Part shown: one piece after another, positions 1 through 5,967 of the stretch
Position numbering within the stretch: position 1 is the stretch's first letter
How the letters are laid out: every line of letters starts with the position of its first letter
Source of the DNA: Dehalococcoidia bacterium UBA3254
GTDB lineage: Bacteria > Chloroflexota > Dehalococcoidia > Dehalococcoidales > UBA3254
NCBI GenBank assembly: GCA_002362735.1
Contig: DEUU01000311.1
Location: 1-8,618 of the forward strand
Direction of reading: 5' to 3'
Length of the DNA stretch: 8,618 nt
Position numbers and translations under genes: made by a program
The notes under the pieces: generated by a model
What the model was told of the DNA's origin: nothing
Seen by the model: the letters and a program-made list of their open reading frames with translations, nothing else
Database searches by the model: none

Positions 1-2
1 AA

Positions 3-398
3 GATTGTGACACTCTCTTGATGGTTATGGGCAGCTTCAGCGAGACGGCTTCGATGGCGGTCGACAAAATGAGAGAAAATGGTAAAAAAGTAGGCCTCTT
101 CCGCATCCGGCTCTGGCGGCCATTCCCCTATGAAGAAGTCCGGCAGGTCGTCAAGGGCGCCAAAAATCTGGTCATCTTGGACAGGGCTCTCTCTCTGGGG
201 CAGGGCGGCCCCGTAGCGACTGAGATTAAATCTGCCTTATATCCTCTGGATAAAAGACCCAGAGTGGTCGGATTTGTCGGCGGCTTAGGCGGCAGAGATA
301 TCTCACCAACTGATTTTGAAAATATCATCGATCGTGGAATTGAGATTGCCCAAAAAGGTAGTAATCGAGAATTTGAGATATTCGGGGTAAGAGAATAA
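3..398 (+). CDS. porA: 2-oxoacid:ferredoxin oxidoreductase, alpha subunit (C-terminal part, 5' end outside window)
   Basis: The reading frame is open from base 3 to the TAA at 396-398, giving 131 residues with no start of its own. The upstream part lies beyond the left edge; an in-frame TTG at 18 is not a credible start. The sequence matches the C-terminal core of PorA-type subunits: a segment beginning MVMGSFSETA, then KVGLFRIRLWRPFP, LVILDRALSLGQGGP and FVGGLGGRDISP, the usual order of the last Rossmann-like domain. PorA normally has about 390 residues, so roughly a third is present. With the beta subunit it would oxidatively decarboxylate a 2-oxoacid to acyl-CoA and reduce ferredoxin in the cytoplasm. 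The stop overlaps the porB start by one base (TAATG), which indicates translational coupling. Whether the substrate is pyruvate or another 2-oxoacid cannot be told from this fragment, so the symbol denotes the family only. Confidence 0.88.
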   Translation, partial: DCDTLLMVMGSFSETASMAVDKMRENGKKVGLFRIRLWRPFPYEEVRQVVKGAKNLVILDRALSLGQGGPVATEIKSALYPLDKRPRVVGFVGGLGGRDISPTDFENIIDRGIEIAQKGSNREFEIFGVRE

Positions 399-1315
399 TG
401 AGTGTACAGACTAAAATTGATTTAAAAGAAAGATTTTCACCCGGGCATCGGGCCTGTATCGGTTGTGGTGAAGCGCTGGCTGTGAGGCTGGCATGTAAGG
501 TTATCGGGGATAATGCTATTATTGTTAATGCTACAGGTTGCATGGAAATCGTCTCCAGTCAATTTCCCTTTACTTCCTGGACTGTGCCGTGGATTCATAC
601 CCTTTTCGAGAATACGGCGGCAGTAGCCTCCGGAGTAGAAGCCGGTCTGAAGGTCCTGACTCGCAAAGGTCGCCGAGACATGTCTGGTGTTAAGGTCGTT
701 GCTATGGGTGGCGATGGAGCAACGAGCGATATCGGACTTCAGGCTCTATCAGGAGCCATGGAAAGAGGACATAATTTCCTTTATATATGTTTTGACAATG
801 AAGCTTATATGAATACCGGAATCCAGCGCTCTTCTTCTACACCTTATGGCGCTACGACAACTACTTCTCCAGCCGGAAAAAAGAGCGTTGGACAGTTTAC
901 CTGGAAGAAGGACTTGCCTTCTATCGCGGTAGCTCACGGGATTCCTTATATTGCGACTGCCTGTCCCAGCTACTATCGTGATTTGATGAACAAAGTAAAA
1001 AAGGGTATGGAGACTAAAGGTCCCGCTTATATCCAGATCCTCTCACCCTGTCCTACCGGATGGCGCTGTCCCACCGATAATGCCATTCAAGTTGGCCGTC
1101 TGGCAGTGCAGACAGGAATGTTCCCATTGTATGAAGTAGAAAACGGGAAATACAAAATTAGCATCAATCCTGAGACTCTCAAGCCAGTGAATGATTACTT
1201 GAAGTCACAGGGTAGATTCAGACATCTATCCGAAGTGGAGATAAACCGCATCCAGGCGAAGGTTAATCAGGATTGGAATAGACTGAAAGATCTTTCCAGT
1301 CTGGAATATGTTTAA
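398..1315 (+). CDS. porB: 2-oxoacid:ferredoxin oxidoreductase, beta subunit (TPP-binding)
   Basis: Complete protein of 305 residues, a usual length for PorB. It carries the thiamine pyrophosphate and Mg site: MGGDGATSDIG at 103-113, followed by FDNEAYMNTGIQ at 132-143. Cysteines C20 and C23 (in CIGCGE), C48 (in NATGC) and C218 (in SPCPTGW) match the four ligands of the [4Fe-4S] cluster near the cofactor in this family. The conserved stretch SSSTPYGATTTTSPAG at 145-160 also fits. Its role is decarboxylation of the 2-oxoacid on TPP and electron transfer to ferredoxin, in complex with PorA. The ATG at 398 overlaps the porA stop, and only a weak GGGG-type ribosome binding site precedes it, so translation is probably coupled. 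No gamma or delta (ferredoxin-like) subunit follows; these would have to lie upstream or be fused. Transcription should end at the hairpin just downstream. Family is certain; exact 2-oxoacid is not. Confidence 0.93.
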   Translation: MSVQTKIDLKERFSPGHRACIGCGEALAVRLACKVIGDNAIIVNATGCMEIVSSQFPFTSWTVPWIHTLFENTAAVASGVEAGLKVLTRKGRRDMSGVKVVAMGGDGATSDIGLQALSGAMERGHNFLYICFDNEAYMNTGIQRSSSTPYGATTTTSPAGKKSVGQFTWKKDLPSIAVAHGIPYIATACPSYYRDLMNKVKKGMETKGPAYIQILSPCPTGWRCPTDNAIQVGRLAVQTGMFPLYEVENGKYKISINPETLKPVNDYLKSQGRFRHLSEVEINRIQAKVNQDWNRLKDLSSLEYV

Positions 1316-1320
1316 ATTGT

Positions 1321-1360
1321 AAAAAAGAAGGGCGGGTTCGAAAACCCGCCCTTCTTTTTT
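1321..1360. terminator. Bidirectional intrinsic terminator between convergent genes
   Basis: A perfect 18-bp inverted repeat pairs 1321-1338 with 1343-1360 around a CGAA tetraloop. The arms have a GGGCGGG core flanked by an A-run on one side and a T-run on the other, so either strand gives a GC-rich hairpin ending in U. It begins 6 bases after the porB stop. Its right arm overlaps the TAA of the convergent SnoaL-like gene by two bases, so one element serves both. Confidence 0.93.
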
Positions 1361-1985
1361 ATTTTCCGGTGACCGGGTGCTTCCAATGCATCGGTACGAG
1401 TCTCATATCAGGATAAGGATGATAATCAGTAGGCGGAGTGTCCGATTCGGTCGCCCTTCCCTCGCCGATGACCGGAATCGCTGCCCAGCCTTCTCCAACG
1501 GGTGAGCGGAAATTCAGGCTCATGTACACTTTCTGGAATTTCCAGACTCCATTCTCTTTAACAAATTCATTCTCGTATATACCGTGCCCTATTACCGATC
1601 TCATGGGACCATTTTTGGGATAAGGTCGGGCCTGTAGCATCAGCAAGTACCAGCGGCCTTTAGCCGTCTTGCCATTTGGCGCAACTGTCACCACACCTTG
1701 ATGCTGCATATGGAAAGAGAATACCCCTGACTTGCGGTTTTCGTGGCCTTTTCCCATCTCGTGCTCTTTTCCCATATATCCTAAAAAGAATCTTTTTATT
1801 CCATCAAAACCTTTAAATACACCCCGGTCGGCAATCTCAATAGATTCAGCATTAGCCGAAAAGCATTCGTAGGCTTCTTTAAACATTTGATTGTCCATGT
1901 AATAGCCGTAAATTTTTTCCAATCGTTCAATTGCCAGCTCGTCCTCAACGTTTTGTAGTCTGGATGCTAATTCATTCAAGTCCAT
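1359..1985 (-). CDS. SnoaL/NTF2-like family protein with a C-terminal extension
   Basis: Complete protein of 208 residues. The first 155 or so look like a SnoaL_4/NTF2-like domain: an N-terminal helix (LQNVEDELAIERLEKIYGYY, 10-29) followed by D31, the segment GVFKGFDGIKRFF at 55-67, a strand with histidines H92 and H95 (FHMQHQG), a long strand GKTAKGRWYLLMLQAR at 105-120, and the closing GVWKFQKVYMSLNF at 146-159. A tail rich in proline and aromatic residues follows, ending in YHPYPDMRLVPMHWKHPVTG. Members of this fold include dehydratases, isomerases, cyclases and non-enzymatic ligand binders, so the reaction cannot be assigned; no membrane segment or signal peptide is seen. The ATG is supported by AAGGAG about six bases upstream. 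The gene is divergent from the nitroreductase gene and ends in the shared terminator. Fold assignment is good, function unknown. Confidence 0.8.
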   Translation of the reverse strand: MDLNELASRLQNVEDELAIERLEKIYGYYMDNQMFKEAYECFSANAESIEIADRGVFKGFDGIKRFFLGYMGKEHEMGKGHENRKSGVFSFHMQHQGVVTVAPNGKTAKGRWYLLMLQARPYPKNGPMRSVIGHGIYENEFVKENGVWKFQKVYMSLNFRSPVGEGWAAIPVIGEGRATESDTPPTDYHPYPDMRLVPMHWKHPVTGK

Positions 1986-2042
1986 GATACACTCCTTTTC
2001 TAAAAATGATTATTACTGAGTCCCGATTTATTCTCCGGTTTT

Positions 2043-2072
2043 ATTATAGCCTCTTCTTGTCGGGCCTGTCTC
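2043..2072 (-). promoter_or_regulatory. Probable sigma-A-type promoter of the SnoaL-like gene
   Basis: Read on the minus strand there is a perfect TATAAT at 2048-2043. GAGACA at 2072-2067, four of six bases matching TTGACA, stands 18 bases upstream. This places a transcription start about 50 bases before the ATG at 1985. The assignment rests on consensus only. Confidence 0.5.
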
Positions 2073-2132
2073 TATTCTGTCTTCGGGCTTCCGGGATAAA
2101 GTCCCTGTTTTCTATAGCTCCTTTCCGTATTG

Positions 2133-2138
2133 TATAAT
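2133..2138 (+). promoter_or_regulatory. Probable -10 element for the nitroreductase-cupin unit
   Basis: A perfect TATAAT lies 25 bases before the ATG at 2164, implying a leader of only about 20 bases. No good -35 hexamer is present at 17-18 bases spacing (TTCTAT or TTTCTA are the nearest), and the upstream TG abuts the hexamer rather than having the one-base gap of an extended -10. The promoter may therefore be weak or activator dependent. Confidence 0.5.
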
Positions 2139-2150
2139 AAAAACATCGAA

Positions 2151-2157
2151 AAGGAGG
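2151..2157 (+). promoter_or_regulatory. Ribosome binding site of the nitroreductase-like gene
   Basis: AAGGAGG with a six-base spacer to the ATG at 2164 fixes the start of the nitroreductase-family gene. It lies almost at the beginning of the predicted transcript. Confidence 0.8.
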
Positions 2158-2163
2158 AAAAGC

Positions 2164-2850
2164 ATGGATTTAATTGAAGCGATTAAAGCCCGCAAAGCTA
2201 TCCGGGCGTTCAAAACCGACCCTGTACCTCAGAATGTCCTGAAGGAGATCATCATGCAAGCCCAAAATGCTCCTTCCTGGGCTAATACTCAACCCTGGGA
2301 ATTCGCCATAGTAACCGGCAGCAAACTCGCGGAAATTAAAAAAGGTCTTGTGGAAAGAGCTGAACAGCCGCTTGTTATGGACGTCCCTAACCCTCCAGAA
2401 ATGCCAGAACCCTATATCCACCGCATTCGCAAACTGGGCGATAAGGAATACTCCGTTCTAGGGATTAAAAGAGAAGACAAGCAGGGTAGAGGATCGTGGC
2501 GTTTAAATAATTTACAGAGCTTCGGCGCTCCCTGCGTGATTTATATTCTCATCGACCGTCATTTCTATTTTCAGCCTAAAGGTATCAATGCCTGGGCAGT
2601 TTTTGATTGCGGGGCGATTGAACAGAATATTATGTTGCTGGCGACTAGCTACGGATTAGGTACTATCGCTCAAGCCCAGGCAGTAGCTTACCCCTCAGTA
2701 ATACGCCAAGCGATAGGAATACCGGTATCAAAACTCATTCTGATCGGTATTGCTATCGGTTACCCCGATTGGAATAATAAAATCGCCAAAGAATTCCGTT
2801 CTGACAAGGAGCCGCTGGATAAAATCATTCAATGGTACGGTTTTGATTAG
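2164..2850 (+). CDS. Nitroreductase-family FMN-dependent oxidoreductase
   Basis: Complete protein of 228 residues, slightly longer than the 170-220 usual for the family. The N-terminus IEAIKARKAIRAFK has the basic residues (R10, K11, R14) that hold the FMN phosphate, followed by the flavin loop APSWANTQPWEF at 36-47. GAIEQNIMLLATSYGLGTI at 150-168 and the closing IGIAIGYPD at 194-202 are the usual C-terminal landmarks. The middle section (about 75-120), with PEPYIHRIRKLG and the GRGSWRLNN segment, is more specific and probably shapes the active site. Family members reduce nitro groups, quinones, enones or other electron-poor substrates with NAD(P)H, usually as dimers in the cytoplasm; the physiological substrate here is unknown. 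The gene is preceded by a perfect -10 and a strong ribosome binding site. The cupin gene follows after 59 bases with no terminator between, so the two are probably co-transcribed. Confidence 0.9.
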   Translation: MDLIEAIKARKAIRAFKTDPVPQNVLKEIIMQAQNAPSWANTQPWEFAIVTGSKLAEIKKGLVERAEQPLVMDVPNPPEMPEPYIHRIRKLGDKEYSVLGIKREDKQGRGSWRLNNLQSFGAPCVIYILIDRHFYFQPKGINAWAVFDCGAIEQNIMLLATSYGLGTIAQAQAVAYPSVIRQAIGIPVSKLILIGIAIGYPDWNNKIAKEFRSDKEPLDKIIQWYGFD

Positions 2851-2909
2851 TATTTACCCTTAAAAAAATATAGTGAAGCATCTGAATGTTAAAAGGAGGG
2901 GATTAAATA

Positions 2910-3365
2910 ATGGCAGTTAAAAAGTACAGCAAGCACGTCATCACTAATCCTTTTGAGAAGAATATGAACCCAGAGGTCGTGGAAAGGTCCATCCATTGGG
3001 AAGGCGAAAAGGATGGAATGGGAGCGAATTTTGTTCTGAGCCGCTCCTTTATTACTCAGCCTTTCTTGATGATTAAGAAAGCTCACAAGCATGATTTTGA
3101 CCAGATCCTGGTATTTGCCAGCCCTAATCCGTTAAATGCGGATGATTTCGATGCTGAGATCGTATTTCACCTGGGCGATGAGGAGGAAGAGTATATTGTT
3201 ACTAAACCCACGATCATCCATGTACCGAAAGGGCTCACTCATGGTCCGTTGTTGTGGAAGAGAATCGGCAAGCCGGTTGAATTCCTGGATATTTCCCTGA
3301 CTCCTAAATATATCCGCAAATCGAGTACTACCGATGAGGTGGTTGAAGTAAAGCCAGAAAGGTAA
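2910..3365 (+). CDS. Cupin-fold protein of unknown function
   Basis: Complete protein of 151 residues with a single cupin-like barrel. The first motif is HKHDFDQ: H59 and H61 occupy the two histidine positions, while Q65 stands where most cupins have Glu. The second motif is HVPKGLTHGP, with H111 as the third histidine. These four residues could form a metal site. The strands AEIVFHLGDEEEEYIV (82-97) and VEFLDISLTP (123-132) complete the barrel. There is no signal peptide or membrane helix; the tail is charged. Starting ATG is supported by AAGGAGG at 2893-2899 with a ten-base spacer. It follows the nitroreductase gene and ends just before a hairpin, so it is probably the last gene of a two-gene transcript. 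Cupins of this size include isomerases, dioxygenases and binding proteins; no specific activity can be given. Confidence 0.75.
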   Translation: MAVKKYSKHVITNPFEKNMNPEVVERSIHWEGEKDGMGANFVLSRSFITQPFLMIKKAHKHDFDQILVFASPNPLNADDFDAEIVFHLGDEEEEYIVTKPTIIHVPKGLTHGPLLWKRIGKPVEFLDISLTPKYIRKSSTTDEVVEVKPER

Positions 3366-3368
3366 GGG

Positions 3369-3421
3369 TAAAGGTGTCATCCCGTTTCTCCTGACTTTTT
3401 TGTTGCAGGATGACACCTTTA
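3369..3421 (+). terminator. Hairpin terminator after the cupin gene
   Basis: A 14-bp perfect inverted repeat pairs 3369-3382 with 3408-3421 (core AAAGGTGTCATCC) around a 25-base T-rich loop. On the plus strand it is followed by ATTTTTGG, a modest U-run. It lies between the convergent cupin gene and the last alcohol dehydrogenase gene. On the minus strand the sequence after the stem (CCCTTACC) is a poor U-tract, so its use by the long minus-strand operon is less certain. The loop is larger than in a typical intrinsic terminator. Confidence 0.65.
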
Positions 3422-3441
3422 ATTTTTGGTCTGCGGGATTC

Positions 3442-4653
3442 CTAGAGCATGCTCTTCAGCAGACGGCGGCAATCATCAATATTAAGATCTTTCGGATTGC
3501 CTTCGTTGGAGAAATCATTGGCATATATCTTGAGAATGTGTTCAATATCATTTTCCTGAATCCCGAATTGTTTAGTCAGATTATTGGATTCAAGTCCCAG
3601 GTCTTTAAGCAATCTTTCCGTTTCTTCAAACCATTTATCGGAGGCCTGTAAGGTAGTCATAACACGCGTATCAACTCCCATAGCTTCCGCCATGGCGGCA
3701 AATTTCTCCGGACAGGAAGGCTGGTTGTATCTCTCAAGGGTTAAGGTGAGGGCTGCATTGATCAGTCCGTGATGACAGTCGCTTAATGCGCCGATCTGAT
3801 GTCCCAGTCCGTGTACAACACCGGCGCCAGAGCCAAAGCTGATGGCGACGCCGCCCATATTGGCTGCCCAGCACATCATTTCAGCAGCCTTGTGGTTCAT
3901 CCGGTTATAGGCAAACTCCCTCAGGTTTTCATTAACGAGTCTCAAAACCCTTAACTCCATGGCTCCGCCATGTTGAGAAGTCATCCGGCTGACATAAGCT
4001 TCAAAACCATGGGTGTAGGCATCAAAGCCGGTCTGGGCTGCAATATTCTTGGGCATCATTCTAATTATCAGCGGGTCGACGATCGCCAGTTGAGCCGAGG
4101 CGCTGGGCAGCAGGGCTGATTGTTTGGCGCGGGCTTTGGTGTTCGTAAAGGTACAGAACATGGTGGATTCAGCTCCTGTCCCGGCGGTCGTATTAATCGT
4201 AATCTGGGGGATTTTGATGGCGTTATATTTTTTAAGCTCCGGCATCCAGGGTGGATCGATAAAAGCCGCAAATTCGGTAATATTCCTTCCTCCGTTGGAG
4301 GCAACGATCCGGACCGCCTTACCGGTATCATGAGAGCTTCCTCCGCCGATGGAGATAACACCGTCGCATTTGGTGTCCATGAACATTTTATAGGCTTCCA
4401 TGATCTGGTAATCTTTAGGATTGGAAGTGACCTTGTCATAAAGTTCCACCGACACACCCTGGGTGGTTAGTATCTGTTTGATAGTGTCCACCACGCCGTT
4501 ACCTTTCAGACCGGTGGTCACAATCAAAACATGTTTTATTCCGATGCTTTTACATTCGTCTGCTACCGTCTCATGGGCTCCCCAACCGATAGCAATTCTT
4601 CCAATGGGGTTAGTGTAGATAATAGGGAATTGAGCAATCTGTTTATTAATCAT
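3442..4653 (-). CDS. Iron-containing alcohol dehydrogenase, paralog 1 (last gene of array)
   Basis: Complete protein of 403 residues of the group III (Fe-type) alcohol dehydrogenase family. The N-terminal dinucleotide domain has GGGSSHDTGK at 103-112 and the pyrophosphate loop TTAGTGAES at 155-163. The C-terminal helical domain has the four metal ligands D211 and H215 (TGFDAYTH), H281 (VHGLGH) and H295 (CHHG), plus conserved H285. By analogy with the family it interconverts a primary alcohol or hydroxy compound and its carbonyl with NAD(P). Hand alignment gives about 57% identity to paralog 3, with one single-residue gap near 377, so it is the most divergent of the three. Its pocket differs at 286-293 (QIGALSDC against GISTLYGI) and it lacks C257. 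ATG is preceded by AAGGAG. A 67-base gap separates it from paralog 2, twice that between paralogs 2 and 3. Substrate unknown. Confidence 0.95.
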   Translation of the reverse strand: MINKQIAQFPIIYTNPIGRIAIGWGAHETVADECKSIGIKHVLIVTTGLKGNGVVDTIKQILTTQGVSVELYDKVTSNPKDYQIMEAYKMFMDTKCDGVISIGGGSSHDTGKAVRIVASNGGRNITEFAAFIDPPWMPELKKYNAIKIPQITINTTAGTGAESTMFCTFTNTKARAKQSALLPSASAQLAIVDPLIIRMMPKNIAAQTGFDAYTHGFEAYVSRMTSQHGGAMELRVLRLVNENLREFAYNRMNHKAAEMMCWAANMGGVAISFGSGAGVVHGLGHQIGALSDCHHGLINAALTLTLERYNQPSCPEKFAAMAEAMGVDTRVMTTLQASDKWFEETERLLKDLGLESNNLTKQFGIQENDIEHILKIYANDFSNEGNPKDLNIDDCRRLLKSML

Positions 4654-4720
4654 TGATCTCCTTCTTCACTATATATTTATTCTTCTAAAATCTTTTTTAT
4701 CCCGTCTGATTTTGCTGTGA

Positions 4721-5935
4721 CTAGAGCAGACTGTCAAATAGCGCCACTACCTCATCAAAATTGAAGTCGTGGGGATTGCCTTCGCGGGCGAAATCGTTTT
4801 CATATTGATATTTTACAATATGCCGGACATCTTCTTTGGTCATGCCGAATTGTTTACTCAGGCTGCCGGTCTGGATATTTAAGTCTTTGAGCAATCTTTC
4901 AATTTCTTCAAACCACTTATCCGATGCCTGCATCAGAGTCATACCGCGGGTATCTACTCCCATAGCCGCCGCCATCTCTCCGAATTTTTCGGGACAGACC
5001 GGTTCATTGTATCTTTCACCAGGGAGCGCTACGACGGCGCTGGCCCGGCCATGGTGGCACCCATGAAGAGTGGAGATACCATGTCCAAGCCCATGGACAA
5101 TACCGACTCCTCCTCCATAACAAAGGCCGACTCCACCCATCGATGCCGCCCAGCACATGTTCTCGCAGGCTTTGTGATTCATCCGGTTAAATGAAAATTC
5201 GCGCAGGTTTTCAGAGACTGTTTTCACCACATGCAAAGCCATCGCTTTGCTGTAATGGGTCTGCAGACGGCAGACATAGGACTCGAAAGCATGGGTTAAG
5301 GCGTCGAAACCCGTCCAGGATGCGAAGGTCTGGGGCATGCAGCGGACCAGCAGGGGATCCGTCAGGGCGATGTTGGCTCCCAACCCATCAAGCCAGATCA
5401 ATTGTTTAGATCTGACTTTAGTATTAATAATCGGGGCGTTCGAAGTAGATTCTGCACCCGTGCCGGCGGTAGTGTTTATGGTGACCTGGGGCAGGGTAAC
5501 CGGTTTAAATTTCTTCTTTTCCTCGAACCAGGGAGGATTGATGAACATCGACATATCGCAGATATATCTTCCGCCGTTGGCGTGCACTGCCCGGACTCCT
5601 TTACCACAGTCATGAGAACTGCCGCCGCCAATCGAAACTACTCCGTCGCATTGAGTATCTACGAATATTTTATAAGCTTCCATGACCTGGTTATCGGTGG
5701 GGTTGGAACTGACTTTATTATAGACTTCCGTTGAAATTCCATTATAATGCAAAATACTGAGAATTTGGTCGACGATTCCTGTCCCCTTGAGACCGGTGGT
5801 GGTGACCAAAGCTTTTTTAATCTTGTTTTTTTTGCATTCATCCGCCACCGTCTCGTGAACGCCCCATCCTATGGCTATCTGTCCAATAATACTGGTGTAG
5901 TTAATGGGGAATTGAAAAATGTTCTTGTTAATCAT
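4721..5935 (-). CDS. Iron-containing alcohol dehydrogenase, paralog 2
   Basis: Complete protein of 404 residues, middle gene of the three-gene array. Cofactor motifs are GGGSSHDCGK at 103-112 and TTAGTGAES at 155-163. Metal ligands D211, H215, H281 and H295 are all present, with H285 as the extra conserved histidine. Hand alignment with paralog 3 gives about 65% identity without gaps. It shares C257 and C261 (ACENMCWA) with paralog 3 but differs at putative pocket positions, for example HGCHHGRASA in place of YGIHHGLANA around 291-300, and in the stretch 221-240. The N-terminus is about eight residues longer than in E. coli FucO. An AGAAGGGA ribosome binding site precedes the ATG. The gap from paralog 3 is 32 bases with no terminator. 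It most likely oxidises or reduces a different member of the same substrate class. Confidence 0.95.
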   Translation of the reverse strand: MINKNIFQFPINYTSIIGQIAIGWGVHETVADECKKNKIKKALVTTTGLKGTGIVDQILSILHYNGISTEVYNKVSSNPTDNQVMEAYKIFVDTQCDGVVSIGGGSSHDCGKGVRAVHANGGRYICDMSMFINPPWFEEKKKFKPVTLPQVTINTTAGTGAESTSNAPIINTKVRSKQLIWLDGLGANIALTDPLLVRCMPQTFASWTGFDALTHAFESYVCRLQTHYSKAMALHVVKTVSENLREFSFNRMNHKACENMCWAASMGGVGLCYGGGVGIVHGLGHGISTLHGCHHGRASAVVALPGERYNEPVCPEKFGEMAAAMGVDTRGMTLMQASDKWFEEIERLLKDLNIQTGSLSKQFGMTKEDVRHIVKYQYENDFAREGNPHDFNFDEVVALFDSLL

Positions 5936-5967
5936 ATTTCCCTTCTTGTACTTTTTTCTACTTGAAA

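Noticed and set aside
18..398. TTG at 18 as the true start of a short protein
   Set aside because: The frame is open upstream to the window edge and the protein is plainly the tail of a PorA subunit, so the gene is truncated by the window.
2040..2110. Operator-like repeats in the divergent intergenic gap (two TCGGGC copies and a small GGGA-TAAAG-TCCC hairpin)
   Set aside because: The repeats are six bases long and the hairpin has four pairs, within what chance gives in a region of this size; no symmetrical operator is evident.
4120..4470. Open frames of 60-130 codons on the opposite strand of the Fe-ADH genes (also 5402-5734, 6751-6999)
   Set aside because: They recur at matching places opposite the paralogs, have no ribosome binding sites and no recognisable protein features. 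They reflect conserved coding sequence on the other strand.
4654..4720. Possible terminator or internal promoter in the 67-base gap between Fe-ADH paralogs 2 and 1
   Set aside because: The only inverted repeat is AAAATC/GATTTT, 6 AT-rich pairs around a 15-base loop, too weak to terminate. A TATAGT near the ribosome binding site has no matching -35 hexamer.
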